Source of the DNA: Macrocystis pyrifera
Lineage: Eukaryota; Sar; Phaeophyceae; Laminariales; Laminariaceae
Direction: 5' to 3'
Assembly: GCA_031763025.1 (NCBI GenBank)
Contig: JASSKH010000026.1
Coordinates: 6,012,429-6,076,428, forward strand
DNA: 64,000 nucleotides
The position numbers and the translations under genes are program-made. This document shows, in pieces, positions 1 through 12,080 of the stretch. The notes below the pieces were generated by a model. It was given only the letters and a program-made list of their open reading frames with translations. It was not told where the DNA came from and searched no databases. Every line of letters begins with the position of its first letter. Positions within the stretch are counted from its first letter, which is position 1.

Positions 1-1618
1 CGTGACCGCGACGGCCCCAGCAGTCTCACGCCGTCCGACGAAGAACGCGTCTTTCTCATCCGCTCTCACTGCCTACTACGTGGTGGACCCTTCGCCACGT
101 GTGTCGGTTTGGGTGGGCTGACGCCCTCCGACCCGAGCTCAGGCTTGGGTGGGCTCTCCCCACACGATTTCCACGATTTTCGCCTACACGGGCCCCGAAT
201 AATTGTTGACGACCTCGATGCTACATCTGGAGAAATCGTTGCCCCCGTGCTCCCCTTTGCGCCACTTCGCGAGGTTCCAACTGAGCTCTTCCTGCCAACA
301 CATGTGCCAGCGATTCTCTCGCCGCTTACATGTGTGCAGACCCTGTTGCACCTCTGCCAGCTTCAACAAAAACAACGGACCTCGGCCAACGCGCCACTTC
401 CTCCAAGCCTTCCCCACTACCGACCGACCGCACCGAACTCTAGCTCGGTAGCGGTCCCCGTCTTATCCACAGTCGCCCTTGACAAAGCAGTGTCGGAGAC
501 CCTCCCTCCTGCTTTCCCTGTTCATCACGACTCAGCCGAGCACCCAATGGGTTCAGGCTCTCAGGATCCCTCTGCTGTGTCTCATTCAACCTCGAGTGTC
601 GCTGGACCAACCGCGATCAAGTCCCGGCTGTGCCCGCGGCTCCGCCTTTGCTGTCTTCATCCTCACAGACAGCTCTGCCCTTCCTTCCCCTGTTGGGGTT
701 CATCTCGTCCCGGACCCGCCGTCGCCAATTTGTCGCTGCTGGCAAGCCTACGGTCGCCGTGGACTATGGTTTCGCTCGTTCGCATCCTATCAATACTCCA
801 CCCACCGTACCACGACCAGCCCCCACGACGCGCAACCGACTATGCCGATTCACCGCGTCACCGATGCGGACACACCTGGTACGCCCTTGCTTGGTGCACT
901 CCCTCCGGATGTTCGTCGGCGTTCACTCCGATTGGGCACGTGAACAACGCGCTGAGCCGGTCTGTGATGCCGCCATTTGGTATCTTCTTCTTGGCAGTCC
1001 CTCGATCCTCCTCAACGATTTCTTCCTTCGCCTGGCGCCTCACGAACGTCCCCCGTTGTCCGAAGTGAGCTCTTTAACCGATAAAGACGCCTTTACACGG
1101 ACGACGACGGCATCCTCCTCCTCGTGCGGAAGCTACCGCCCCCTGCTCCAGAATGTCCCGACAAGCCTGGAGGACGTGCCGCCCGCCTCTTGTACCACGA
1201 ACCTACGCGAATCTACGTTCCGCTGCTTATGCGCCCGTGGATTGTGCAAGCGTGCCATGTGAACGCCTCCTGCCTGTTCGGGGTTAATTGAACGCTCTGT
1301 ATGCAGGGAAGCTTATATTGGTGGATTGGTATGAGTATCTGCACGCGGAGGTGGCTTCGTCGTTGTCTACAATGCCAGGAGCGACAGTCTTCCAGGCAAC
1401 ACGGTGCGCTGACCCATTCTCTTCCTCTCCTTGCCGTTCGGCTCTGGCATCGCGGTGAGCGTCGACTACTTCGGTCCTCTCTCTGTTACGCCTCGGGGGA
1501 AATGCCACATTCTTCTTTTTACCGATAGGTTTAGCCGGCGCGCAGACATACGCGGTCTAGGGTGCGGAATTCGCGGCTGAAGGCACCCCCGACATCTTAG
1601 TTAATAAGTACATACCTC

Positions 1619-2080
1619 TTGGGGGGTGTCCGGTCAGCCTTTTACTCCGACAATGGACTGCACTTCAGTTCCAAGCTGTCACACGCCGTGTACAAACTTC
1701 TGGGCATGCGCAAAATCGCCCCAAGCGCCTATCACCCCAACGGCAACGGCGACGTCAAACGCGTCAATCACACCATGGCTCAGATGCTGGCGATGGTCCG
1801 CAACGAAAGACAGGACGACTGGGACATCCACTTGCCGTACGTGGAATTTGCTTACAACAATTCCGTCACCGCCGCCACCGGGTTGGCCCCCATTGAGGTG
1901 CACATGAACCGCCTCCCTCGTGTTCCCCTCACCAGAGTCGAACAACTCTACGCCCGAGGCTACCAAAGCCTCGCCTGCGACCAACTGGAATACTGTGACC
2001 TCGCCCTCGACCGCCAACGGTGTGCGTATGCGCTGGTACACGAACAACATGCTATCACGGTCTCTCGCGTGGGGCGCCGT
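1619..2080 (+). pseudogene. Integrase core remnant of the chromovirus
   Basis: The translated segment has the DNG...F and YHPNGNG blocks of a retroviral-type integrase core, followed by the EFAYNNSVTAATGLAP stretch conserved in Ty3 integrases. The same block recurs at 46188-46463. It would have joined element DNA to chromosomes. As part of a broken element it is a fossil. Confidence 0.8.
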
Positions 2081-2509
2081 AGCTCAGCGCGCGCTCAGAC
2101 CCACTCAAACAACTCCCCACCTACATCATCGGTGGCTGGGTATGGATTTACGACACCGCTGTCACCGTTCGCCAGGGTGCCAAATCTGGCACAGACGCCA
2201 AGGCTCTGAGGGAAAACCTATCGCCCAACTGGACGGTTTCTTTCAAAATATTAGCTGTCGGCCCCGCCCCCTCCGACTCGACGCCGGACGGCCGCCCTCT
2301 GACTGCCAATCTGCTAAACGTGGACCTCCCTAACGATATGCCGGGGGCTGGCGCCCATTGACGCGTCGCGGTGGCCCGCTGCAAAGCTTGCACCAAACCA
2401 CACGACATAACCGACCTCCCCCGATACCTTCCAGCTGGACTAACGCAATACGTCCTACAACCACACCACCAAATTTCCTTCCTGCCCCGTCACCGCCGAC
2501 GACGCTTCT

Positions 2510-2690
2510 GTGCCCGTCAAGAGTTTGGAGGTTGACAAGATTTCCAGCCACCGGTTCGTACGAGGCCGGGGCGGAATCATCGTGGTTCTGTTCGACACAT
2601 ACTGGAAAGGTCTCCCGCGGTCGTCTTGGGAACGTGAATCGGACCTCCTTCAATCCCGTCAACACACCCTAAAAATACTGGGCCGGTGCG
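2510..2690 (+). pseudogene. Chromodomain-like C-terminal remnant
   Basis: The segment encodes a V-K-x-LEVDKI start, an aromatic/hydrophobic strand and a SWERESDLL block, matching the chromodomain pattern (E-VEKI ... W/Y ... TWEP-NL). The parallel block in the second copy lies near 46960-47110. In chromoviruses this domain reads histone marks and steers integration. That role is family knowledge and was not tested here. Confidence 0.6.
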
Positions 2691-2920
2691 CCTCTCCAAC
2701 TTCGGCAGGCAAACAGGGCGTGCCGCCGTATGCGCATGGGTGCCGCTCAACGCGCGCTCGCCCGCGACAAGGGCGCCCGTTTTCTGCCTTTTGGATACGT
2801 CGACTAGCAAACTTGAACTCGCCGGTTCAGCGGCAGCGGCACCGTCCTGCCTATCGGCGTCTACTTCTGGTCCAGGGGTCGAGATCATCTTTGGTGGCTC
2901 GAAAAGAAATCGCACTGCAG

Positions 2921-3539
2921 GCGGTGATAGTAACATGGGTTCCCGTCTCTGCTAGCAAACCGTTTCGAGAATCTAGGCACACCCTTTGCCATCTCGTCCC
3001 TACTTGGGCGTTCCAGAAACGAGGGTCGAAATTCCGATTCGAGCTATCTTTCGTGTGAAAGCACGTCGAGTTTTGCGCAAAAATGTTGAGATTCGTGGGC
3101 TAGCATATGGTCGGGAAACGAGCGTAACGAGCCCCTTCGGCTGCCGTGCACGCCGGGCGACCAGGCTCCGTGAGGCAGAGAAGACGGGGTCTTTGATTTC
3201 GACCGGATCGTATGAGTCTACGCCGCGGGAGGAGCGGTAGAGTGGTGGAGGTACAAACGGTGTCTACGATTTTGTTATTGGTTGACACACAGAAGGGCAG
3301 CAGCAATGAATGGCAATGATTGCCATCAATGGGAATGACTATACATAATCATTCCCATCAGGCACCAGCAATGGCAATGCCGAGTACTCGTCATTGGCAT
3401 TGGGCACCAGTATCACATGAGGCGTGGAGTTTCGGTTGTATTAAGAAGGCGTTTTTCTTTTTTATCGTGTAACCGCCAAGCAAAAATTAAGGTCAATGTA
3501 CCGGTTACGACGAGGTACGACGACGACTTCGTGCTTCTG
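2921..3539. other. No gene recognised; two short hairpins
   Basis: No convincing coding sequence. A 15-bp palindrome lies at 3311-3325, and a 10-bp perfect stem with a 10-base loop at 3329-3358 (ATGGGAATGA / TCATTCCCAT). About 30 bases near 2925-2953 reappear in reverse orientation near 60412-60440. Confidence 0.5.
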
Positions 3540-4045
3540 CCTCCTCGTGCGCCACCGGGCTCCCCTGCTCCGACCGTTGTGCCAGGGGCAGCCTTGGGCC
3601 TGCATGATGTGCTGCTACTGCTGCTACTGCTGCTGCCGCCGCTGCTCATCCGCTGCTTTGGTTTGCTGCTGTTGTTGTTATGTATGTGCGGCTACCGTCT
3701 TGTTCTGCTGTTGCTGCTCCTGCTGCTGCTATGCCTGGAATATGTTTTTGCTTCTACCCCCGTGAGCGTGGTAAATATGCAAGTCAACCCCTCTCGTTGA
3801 TGTGTCTCCGCCTTAAAGCTGAAATACGGACCCATCTGCTTTGGAAGCTGTACGAGTACCGTCTCGCAAGTGACATTTTTTTGGTGTTTCGGCGGAGGTC
3901 TCGTTTGCCAGCGAAGTTTTCCTATGATACGTACCTGTACGCTATGCTGCTGGTGCTTGTTGCCGCTGCTTGCGGCTGTGAGCTTGCTGCACCAACGTAG
4001 TCGCCGGCGCTTCGTACTGTCGACTAAACTCGATCGACTGCTGCC
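3540..4045 (+). repeat. CTG-rich interspersed repeat, copy 1
   Basis: A CTG/GCT-rich stretch (3608-3730) is followed by about 300 bp that recur, at roughly four in five matching bases, at 5580-5875. The pre-CTG part (a GTGCCAGGGG and GCATGATGTGCTG region) recurs near 5255-5330 and 5460-5525. The long frames here encode Leu/Cys/Ala runs from the triplet repeat and are not taken as genes. Confidence 0.6.
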
Positions 4046-5099
4046 CGACTAATTGTTTTGTATATATCTGCATACAGAATGTACAGTACGGACGCCGAGT
4101 TCTCGTACGTACGAGCTGGCCCAGCAAAATGGAAAAACCATCCGAAGGTCGTATCTCGTAAACCACTGCGAACTGTAATAAGACTTGAAATTTGCAGGGC
4201 TTTCCTCGGGATTTTTCCCATTGTGAACATACCGCGGGATTCCGCGGCCTACGGGATAATCCCGTGATCTCGTGGAATTTTGAAAATCCCGTTCCTGTTC
4301 AAACTGATCCCGTGGAAATGTTCGCGGTCCCGATCCCGTCCCGTGTTTTTTTTCGAATCTCGATCCCGCGCAAACTAGTCGCGTGAAATTTGGGCAAATC
4401 CCTTGAAATCTGTGCCGCGTCCCGTGCAAATCCTTTGAAAGGCTTTTCGTGCCCCGTCTGGGCATCTGGGCACTGCACGAGCGTGTACACGAGAAAAAAG
4501 AAAAATGCCCAGCGGCAGTAGCAGCAGCAGCAGGCCTCGGGCGTGCGTGGTGTGCTGCTGCTGCTCATGCTGATGCTGCTGCTCTGCTGCTGCTGCTACA
4601 TGCAGCTGCTGTCCTACACTCTGTTCTGCTGTTGCTGCTCACGCAGTCCCCTTCGCGGAGTAGGTCGGCCAGAAAAGGGAAAGGAAAACACGTACCGGGC
4701 ATGTCTCCACTACGCACGCGTTAGCCTCGACAGCAACTAGCAACAGCAGGCAAACAACTGCTTGCTCATACTGGGAGTTGAACCCGGGAAAAAAAAAACG
4801 GCCCAGCAGCCAGCAGAGAATACAACGGATACGAAACTGGACCTCAATTTATTTGCATCTAACCAGGAAATTTCTCAATTTGCGGCCTAAGATATATATC
4901 AGAAGAGGGTTTGACGGGCCAAAAGGTAAGCCTGACGGGGCAAAGATAGGCTGTTAACCAAACTCTTTGGCCACAAGACTTTGATAAATCTATTGTCGAC
5001 CACTCAAGCGGTCTTACGCACAGATGACCTATTTGAAATGTGTCTGTACAAACCGAGCAACAGCACACCCGGTCAACCGGCAGCCAGGGCACGTCACGC
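4046..5099. other. No gene; degenerate ATCCCG-rich and CTG-rich DNA
   Basis: 4180-4450 has many scattered ATCCCG/GTCCCG words without a fixed period. 4505-4640 is another CTG-rich patch like those at 3.6 and 5.3 kb. No coding signal was seen. Confidence 0.5.
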
Positions 5100-5243
5100 T
5101 CACATGCTTGCCGCTCGTTAAGTTTTCACGCAAGAAAAACTTCCTACGAGCACGAACACGCACTCGGTGAGACTCGATCCCACAACTTGACTTTAGTGGG
5201 GACGAGATTCGCTAACTACAAAGTAACTCCATCGGGGACGCTT
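5100..5243 (-). repeat. Divergent relative of the tRNA-derived SINE
   Basis: Read on the minus strand, this has the SINE head (CCCCGATGG... then a GGGATCGAGTC B-box-like block, then CACCGAGTGCG) followed by the body words TCTTGCGTGAAAA and CGAGCGGCAAG. It aligns with the young SINEs elsewhere but has many differences and lacks the 3' half and tail. Probably an old or sister-family copy. Confidence 0.55.
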
Positions 5244-5875
5244 TTAAAACTTTCCTCGTGGTGCCCCACCGTGCTCCCCTGCCTCGACTGCTGTGCCGTG
5301 GGCGGCCTCGGGCGTGCGTGATGTGCCATTGCTGCTGCTACTACCGCTACTCTGCTGCTGCTGCTAAGGGCAGCTGCTGTGTTGTCCTGCTGGTGGTGCT
5401 GCTGTTGCTCACGCCGGCCCCGCTCACGGAGTAGGTCGGCCTGAGATATATCATTATGCCTTTCCTCCTCGTGCACCACCAGGCTGTTGTGCCAGGGGTA
5501 GCTTCGGGCGTGCATGATGTGCTACTGCTATATATGTCCTGCTGCTGTTCTGTTCTGCTCCGGGTGCTGCTTATTTGTCTGCGATATGTTTTTCTGCTGG
5601 CCCCCGTGTGAGCATGGTTATTGTGCAAGCCAACTCCTCTCAGTGATGTATCTCCGCATCTTAAAGCTGAAAGACGGATCCATCTGCTTCGGAAGCTGAA
5701 AGAGTACCATCTCGCAATTGACATGTATATGGCGTCTCGGCGGAGGTCTCGTGCCAGCGTAATTTTCGTATGATGTGTACCTGCTATGCTGCTGCTGCTT
5801 GCTGCTGTTGATCTTCCTGCACCAACCTAATCGCCGGCGCTTCGTACTGTGGATTAACTCCATCGACTGCATGCG
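5244..5875 (+). repeat. CTG-rich interspersed repeat, copies 2 and 3
   Basis: Two partial starts (5255-5330 and 5455-5530) and a body at 5580-5875 match copy 1 at 3540-4045. CTG-rich runs sit at 5330-5410 and 5780-5815. No coding role is proposed. Confidence 0.55.
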
Positions 5876-6845
5876 TTGTTGGGCCGGATGGCGGATGGCA
5901 ATGTTTGTTTGTCGCGTGTTTGCAGCGTTTTCTTTCTCTTCACTCAAAATTGTTTTTTTTAATGCACCCCTTGGCAGTACTGTTGCACTAACAGCCTCGA
6001 GTTGCACACCGGTACGCCCTTAGCCATTACGGGCATGCGCGGAGCCGCAGGCGGGCGTCCCGCCGCGGCGAAGCCCCCCTTGTATACGAATATATACATA
6101 TCTCGCACGAGGGCCGTAACCCGTATGTACAACTCGCTGTAGTGTGGTGACGGATATACTCGGCAGATGGGCAGTATTACTGCTGCTTGCTGTTGTTGTG
6201 GTGACAGTATACCCTAATTTCAAGTAGCCCTCAGTTCCTGGAAGCACGGGAGACCGCTCAGAACTGGGCTCAGTTCCGAGAGGACTCAATCGCTGATTTT
6301 TGCCTCCTTTTGGCGAAGAAGGGGAGTGACGGCAATTTGGATAGTGACGTGACCGCAAATGGATAATTACGCGACGTGAACGCAAGTGACGGCTAAATCC
6401 GGGGATACGAACGAAATGCCTCCGTTTTTTAAAGCCTTACAATAAACTTGAAAACCGTATTTTACGATTTTTGTATATACGTTGTTTATTTTTTCGCCAC
6501 CAGGTGTTAGTTTTTTACGATATTCTGTTGTTTTTTCTTCGCCGTTGCCAAGCGTACGTGCGGAGCTCGAGGGAGGATAAAATGGGATGATAGACGATAT
6601 GCAGCGTGCTTCCACTTTTCTACTTTCCCCGGGTTTCCAGAGAGATATGGAGACGCTTTTTTGGGAGGGGGGGTATTGGGGTTTGCGGGGTTGGGACGGC
6701 AAAAACCGTCACCGACGTGACGTGGTGACGGCGCGTACCGGGAGACGGCGTTTTTGCCTCTACGAACTGAGATCAAAAACAGCAGAAATATGGATGACTT
6801 TATGTCCCATAATAATAGATGGTTCTTTCGTGATTTATGGGCTTC
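5876..6845. other. No gene recognised
   Basis: A GC-rich patch near 6030-6080 and AT-rich DNA near 6420-6540. Open frames are short and overlap on both strands. Nothing recognisable. Confidence 0.4.
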
Positions 6846-7620
6846 TGCTAAGATCAAGGTCGGGGCACTTTGTATCCCTAGGCAGGTTTGCCTATTAGGC
6901 AGGTACTCGTTAGTACTCACGTGTGTTGTTTGCTTAGAGATAGAAGAAGAGCAGCTTTATTCCTTTCGTGCACGTGGAGACTGGGAGCAAGGCTAGTGCC
7001 TCGCTGGGAAAAAAACCCTGGTTTTCCACGTAAGATACGCCTCCCAAGTACTACAAATACGATCCCGATACCTGAACCCAGGTAATTACCGGGTTTTCAG
7101 CCTCATTCAAAGCAGTACCATAACACTAGCCTATTCTGATGAGCCGTCTACTTCGTATATATTATGCAGAATTATGGGAAATTCGTGAAACCCCGTTTCT
7201 ACGAGCTAGAACATAAGTCAAAGATGCGGCTCCTCAAAGCCCCCTCCCACACCTCTGAACGGTAAGGTAACACAGTCGGCAAGGTACGTTAAAAAAAAAG
7301 AAAGAAAGGAAGGCCTAGCCTTAAGGGACAGGAATAAATCGTCAATGAAAGCCATCGCCATGCCACCCGCAACGGGGGTGGGGCGAGACAGTGTCTATAG
7401 AAAAGCGTGCCGAAGACGCCACTTGCTGATATCAAGGTCGGGACACTTTGTATCCCTAGACAGGCATGCCTATCAAGCAGGTACTCGTCGAGACTCACCT
7501 GTGTTATTTGCTTAGAGATAAACGAAGGGCAGTTTTGTTCCTTTCGTACACGTGGAGACTGAGAGCAAGGCTAGTGCCTCGCTGGGAAAACCCCTGGTAC
7601 TCCAGATAAGATACGCGTCC
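6846..7620 (-). mobile_element. Chromovirus LTR remnant pair
   Basis: 6846-7125 is an LTR on the minus strand, beginning TGTTATG and ending TTAGCA when read in its own direction. It matches the LTR at 48119-48395. 7126-7423 matches the untranslated 3' internal region of that same element (47880-48118). 7424-7620 is a second, truncated LTR. The order LTR, 3' internal, LTR is that of a heavily reduced Ty3 element; its coding region is absent. A LINE end abuts it at 7621. Inactive fossil. Confidence 0.7.
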
Positions 7621-9510
7621 ACTCCAGAGGGCGCGGGTGTGCTTCGGGCGGTACAAGCAGGAAATCTATGACCGCCGAGGTGCTCGAAAAGTTACTCTAC
7701 GGATGTGTTTTTCCTGGAGCCCAAGCAAGGCTGAGTGCGGCAGGCTACGGGAGAGATCCACCACGAGATGCTCCTCCGATGCCTTGGCTGGCGAAAACGA
7801 ACGCGCGAAGACCACATTCTATCCTATACCAGCGCGCTTATCAAGACAACTCCGAGAGCGATGAGACGACGGTACGCAGGTGTAGGCTATATTGTTTGCG
7901 GGCTTTGTGACACGCGTGGGAGAGGAGCGTCTGCCGAAGAGGGTGATGTTTGGGGAGATGGTCAGGGGTAAAGGCTGCTCCGGATGGCAGGAGTGGGACT
8001 GGATGAGGTACCTTGAGAAGGACCTCAAGGAGTTTGACATCAAGCTCGGAGGGTGGCGCAAGGCACCACAGAAAGCCGGCAGATGGTTCCGACGGGTCGA
8101 GTACAGGGCGGAGGTCTTCATGCGGAAATAACATAAGGATGAGAGGGAGGCATCGGCAGAACGCCACAGGATGGCTGCAACCGCGACTACAACCGTTGAC
8201 GCCAATTCACGCGCACAGGAGGGCAGGGAAGAGGGGGGGGCGAACGCAGGACGAAGGGGGAGGAGGGGAAGGGGGGGAGGGGGGTGGTTGTACTCATCGT
8301 CGTGCATGGCCGTAGTCGTATGACCATAGACCCTCGCATCCCTACAATGCCGGGACGGAGCACGTCGGGTTTTCACCGACCAGGCAGACATTGCTTGCAC
8401 CAAGCGCGGAGCGCCTTGAGGTGTTGGGCGAGTCGCAGGAAGGGTGAGCTGCATCCTACTAAGAACCGCTTCAGAGGCGGATTTTCTTGCATATGGATGA
8501 CAGCATCAATGAATTGATTCAATTTCTGGTGTGGCCACTTCCAGAGACAGCAATGGGTTTACTATGTAACTGCCTCGTGGGTGCCTCACGATATACACAC
8601 TACGTGATATGGTCATCCCCCTTGTGCGGAGTAAAGGTTCTCCACGCACAAAAATGATCTAACTTGACCTCTAGCCGTGGAAACCGCCCAAACCAAAACA
8701 AAAAAAACCAGGTACCCTGGCTGTCTTTAGCTCACGCAGTGAGGAGCGTGTTTTACAGCGTCGTCGCCAACCGACGCCAGCCCAACCTATATATACCAGG
8801 TATATAATATTATAGTCGTATGATGGGGGGGGGGGGGAGGCGGTCTGCCCAACAGACTGACGTCTGGGTATGGCGATCATCGTCATGATGCACTCCCTTC
8901 TTTTGGACCCACGTAACTAGCATGATGCCACCCGGGCAACATTGCCTGTCTCTATGCACCAGTGCCTGCCTTTCGTCTCATCTATCCCCCCCGCCCCTTT
9001 TTGTCCCTTTTCGTCCCCCTTTTCCCGTTCCTTTTTTTTCCTCTTTCTTCTTTTCCCGTTTGCCCCTTTTTGTGTCTCTGCATCTTCCTTTTTGCTTTTT
9101 TGTTTTCTGGTTTTTCTTATGCTTTGCTTCGTCGCCTTCCCTTTCCTTTTTTGTTTATTTTTTTTTTTTGCTTCCTTGGTGTTCTTGGTAGCAGAGTTAA
9201 GAAAGTTTGTTTTTCGTTCTTATGTCTGTTCTACACCCCTCGCGTAGCGTTCGAACCTGTAATCTGCGAAAATCTGCGTATTCTCTTGTATGTTTCCTTT
9301 CCGACTTTCTTGCGTTCTTGCTTGATTTTTTCTCTCTCTTCTCTTTTTGAGTTTTGATTTCGGTTTCGATTTCGATTTTTCAACGTCGAGTTGTTTTTTC
9401 ATCCTGTCTTTTTCTTGCGGGTGTCATGCGGTCTCATGCGGTCTGCTCGGTTTCTGTGGCGACTTGAACAGCGTGCCGCAGAGTACCGCATGTACCTGAT
9501 ACGTACATGC
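7621..9510 (+). mobile_element. 5'-truncated LINE, C-terminus and long 3' UTR (family c, copy 1)
   Basis: Starts within the C-terminal part of a LINE ORF: LLYGCV, then HHEMLLRCLGW in another frame, then the EWDWMRYLEKDLKEFD block, with a stop near 8131. The frame changes several times, so it is not translatable. A G-rich 3' UTR and a T-rich tail region follow. The same C-terminal block and 3' UTR recur at 29053-30358, which fixes the right end near 9510. 5' truncation is usual for LINE insertions. A 500-bp stretch at 8324-8823 looks like a later insertion. Confidence 0.7.
8324..8823. mobile_element. Possible insertion in the LINE 3' UTR, 10-bp direct repeats
   Basis: AGTCGTATGA occurs at 8314-8323 and again at 8814-8823, so the interval is exactly 500 bp including one copy. 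This stretch is absent from the sister LINE copy at 29.3 kb. No inverted termini or coding sequence are visible, so the class is unknown. The sister copy also lacks the immediate flank, which weakens the case. Confidence 0.35.
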
Positions 9511-9680
9511 GCGAACTCACTTTTTATTTTTGTTTGAGGTGTAGATTTGCTTCAGTTATCATGTGCATTATTCTTTGCCTTTAAAAAAAATATATATTCT
9601 TTCCGAGGTATTCTTCCTCTCCAGAGTTCTCGGAGCCTGTCCTGCGACCACGGACTGAATTGTATTGTGGCCATGAGTTA
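9511..9680 (+). repeat. Interspersed repeat shared with 34010-34203
   Basis: Both copies share a GAGGTG(T/C)AGAT start, TGCTTCAGTTAT, and a GAGGTATTCTTCC...GAGCCTGTCCTGCGACCAC end. It could be the 3' end of an unrecognised element. No coding content. Confidence 0.5.
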
Positions 9681-9716
9681 ATGTAAGAACAACAACAACA
9701 ACTATTCATAAGATTC

Positions 9717-9808
9717 GTACGCCTCCCAAGTACAACGAATACGACCCCGATACTTGAACCCATGCGCAGTGATTACAGGGGTTCCAGCCTCATTCAAAGC
9801 AGTACCAT
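9717..9808 (-). repeat. Chromovirus LTR fragment
   Basis: Matches the first third of the LTR at 48119-48395 in reverse orientation (GGTACTGCTTTG, GGGTTCAA, GTACTTGGGAGGCGTA). Short old fragment. Confidence 0.55.
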
Positions 9809-10956
9809 ATTAAAAACACTTTTCGGAGGTCGCTGAAAACTCCAAAAAAGAAGGCTAAAAAATCTCATAAATATGAAATCGGTCTAAATATTTAGTTTTC
9901 ACGCGCGGGGGGCTAGTGAGTAGTATAATGGCTAGATCGCCGTTAAAAAATCTGGCTTTCACCCAACGTTTGCTGGTCTCCTGGCGGCTCTTTTGAATAA
10001 TGAAGCTGATCTTATCGAAAAAAACTGCTTCACCAGTCCAACAACAAACGTCAACGAACAGCTCAACGAAATACTTAATTCGAAACACTTAATTCGCATG
10101 AAATAAAATTAAGAGAGCGTGCTTGGGATTAGCGTAGGACGGCAAGATCACACATAATATATTCCCGCTCTAGACCAACAACGAAAAACAGCAACACTCC
10201 AGAAAAAGGTCATCATGGTGAAAAACAAACCAGCTGGGAAGGATTTCTGGACGATTTTTTCAGCGGCTTTTCGTATAAGAATATTTACTTGATTTCAGTA
10301 TACCCTCCCTGAAGTATACGCAAAAATATGCTCCCTACCACAGGGTATGATAAGCACATACACACTAACTTGCTGTGCAATAGGCAGTCTCGGGATATCG
10401 CTTTCATGGTTCAGCGATGCGCATCAAGGCAGAATCTTTTTGATAAGGATTTTCAAGCACGCAGCAGCACACACGGCAAAACATAAACAGGAAATGATGC
10501 CCACCACCACCCCCACAAACAACTGGAAGCAGCGACCACAACGATCGCCACCACCACCACCGCCGAGTTGTTGGTGGGTGGTCTCTGTGCTCTGGCACCT
10601 TGTGCATCTGATACAGATATGCCGGAGAACATATTAATACTGCTTGTTTTTTTTTCCCAGGACACACATGTAAACAATGATCACATCACAATCATATGCC
10701 TACTTTCAGATATCTTTCTTTCTGAGCGTGCTCGGTCGGTACATCCCTGGCCTCTCAGCAGAGCTCCCACTTGGACACCCCCTCCTTCGAGTACTTACCC
10801 AACGGGAGCTTTTTTTTTCCTTTTTTCTTCTTTCGTTTCGTGTGCGTGTGTGTACTCAGAGCCCGGCACCGCGGGCGAGCCCGGCGCCGTCGCGGGTGTC
10901 AGGGGGCCATGGAGGGTAAAGTGGAGATTGCAAGGAGCGCGGTCGCCGTTTTCATG
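9809..10956. other. No gene recognised
   Basis: AT-rich to 10360, then CA-rich with a small CCACCA run at 10548-10562. Only short open frames. No family match. Confidence 0.4.
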
Positions 10957-11044
10957 GCCAGGCGTCGCGTGTACCTCGAGACACGAGGGAAGCATGAATG
11001 GCCAGGCGTCGCGTGTACCTCGAGACACGAGGGAAGCATGAATG
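10957..11044. repeat. Tandem duplication, 2 x 44 bp
   Basis: Two identical 44-bp units, 10957-11000 and 11001-11044, each with GTACCTCGAGACACGAGG inside. Very recent by identity. Confidence 0.85.
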
Positions 11045-11689
11045 GGCTCTGTTTTGCCTCCTTCTGTGGGGTTGGATATAACATGTACGAGTCTATAAGG
11101 GTCGTTCGGAATTGCAAAATAACATTTAAGCGGTGCTTATTTTTGCGATCGAGCTGAATTTGACAGAGAGAGCATCGCAGTCTGAACACCAACATTGTCG
11201 AGCTGGAGAACGAGGGCCACGGTGAGCACCGGGCTTCACGCGAGGCGGGCGACGGGGCTCGCTGTGGCAGAGAGGAAGGAAAGCTTAATCCGGACCGAAT
11301 CGGTGGCGACGCGGTCGCGAGAGGGGTGGGCGGCGTACGAGGCTGAGAGAGAAGCTCTGCTCTTCGTTTTTTTTTTTTTTTTGACCGATGCAAGGTGTTC
11401 CAATCACAGGCAGCAAATAATTACATGAGAGGGGGACGGGAATGTTTTTTCGTTCTGGATTTTACGGTTTCATTTTTATTGTTTGCGGCACTACTACATG
11501 CCGTGCTGTGCTTTCTCTTTCGTACATACAGCATATCAAAAGAAGGAAATAAGTACCCTACCTGGGGTATGTAAAAACCACACCCTGGACAACAGACAAT
11601 GGCCTGTGCAATAGCAATAGAATAAAGTGCAATGGATGGGTCTATTGTCATCGGCAAAGTCTATCGATTGACACGTTCCTCAATACATT
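11045..11689. other. No gene recognised
   Basis: Includes a 16-base T run near 11369-11384. Open frames are short and not recognisable. Confidence 0.4.
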
Positions 11690-12080
11690 GTCGTTCGATA
11701 ATGCCTATATCGATAGGTTCCGTCCCCAATATATTATTCAGGGCAGTGTGCCGAAATACCCGGGTTGAAAGCTGTTGTCACCGACTATGACTCATCGACG
11801 GATAGCTCGCAGAATCTATTGCGGTCGACAGTGGCTATCGATGAACACATTTCTTGATCTATTGTGGCCGGCAATGGCTATCGAAAGATGTATTTCTTAA
11901 TCTACTGTGACCGGCGATGGCTATCGACAGATATGTTTCTGAATCTATCGTGACCAGCAACGGCTATCGATAGATGCATTTCCTAATCTAATTTATGGCC
12001 GGCAATTGCTATCGATGGACACCGTTGAGAATCGATTGTGGTGGACAACGTCTATCGATGGACACCATCACTCGCCTATT
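11690..12080. repeat. 43-bp satellite array, block 1
   Basis: Successive copies of ATCTATTGTG...CAATGGCTATCGAT...ATTTCT start at about 11814, 11857, 11900 and 11943, a spacing of 43 bp, with degenerate copies before and after. Each monomer has a TATCGATA-like palindrome and an ATCTATTG word. No coding content. Confidence 0.8.

Larger units (their letters stand above)
1..2920 (+). mobile_element. Ty3-type chromovirus fragment, 3' part of pol
   Basis: Broken copy of a Ty3-type LTR retrotransposon that runs in from the left window edge. In order it shows a spacer like that of the second copy at 45.9-46.2 kb, an integrase zinc-binding-like stretch near 1240-1400, the integrase core near 1620-2050, and a chromodomain-like block near 2510-2690. 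Reverse transcriptase lies outside the window or is lost. The frame is broken in several places, so this is an old, inactive fossil. Similarity to the 45.6-48.4 kb copy fades near 2920, and no LTR was found on this side. The family is assigned from the domain order (integrase followed by chromodomain), which is typical of chromoviruses. Confidence 0.8.

Noticed and set aside
3417-3800. Leu-rich membrane-protein-like frame
   Set aside because: Leu runs come from CTG repeats. The second repeat copy at 5.5 kb does not keep the frame.
4768-4800. B-box-like GGGTTCAACTCCC on the minus strand
   Set aside because: No A box at the right distance and no copies elsewhere; too short to call.
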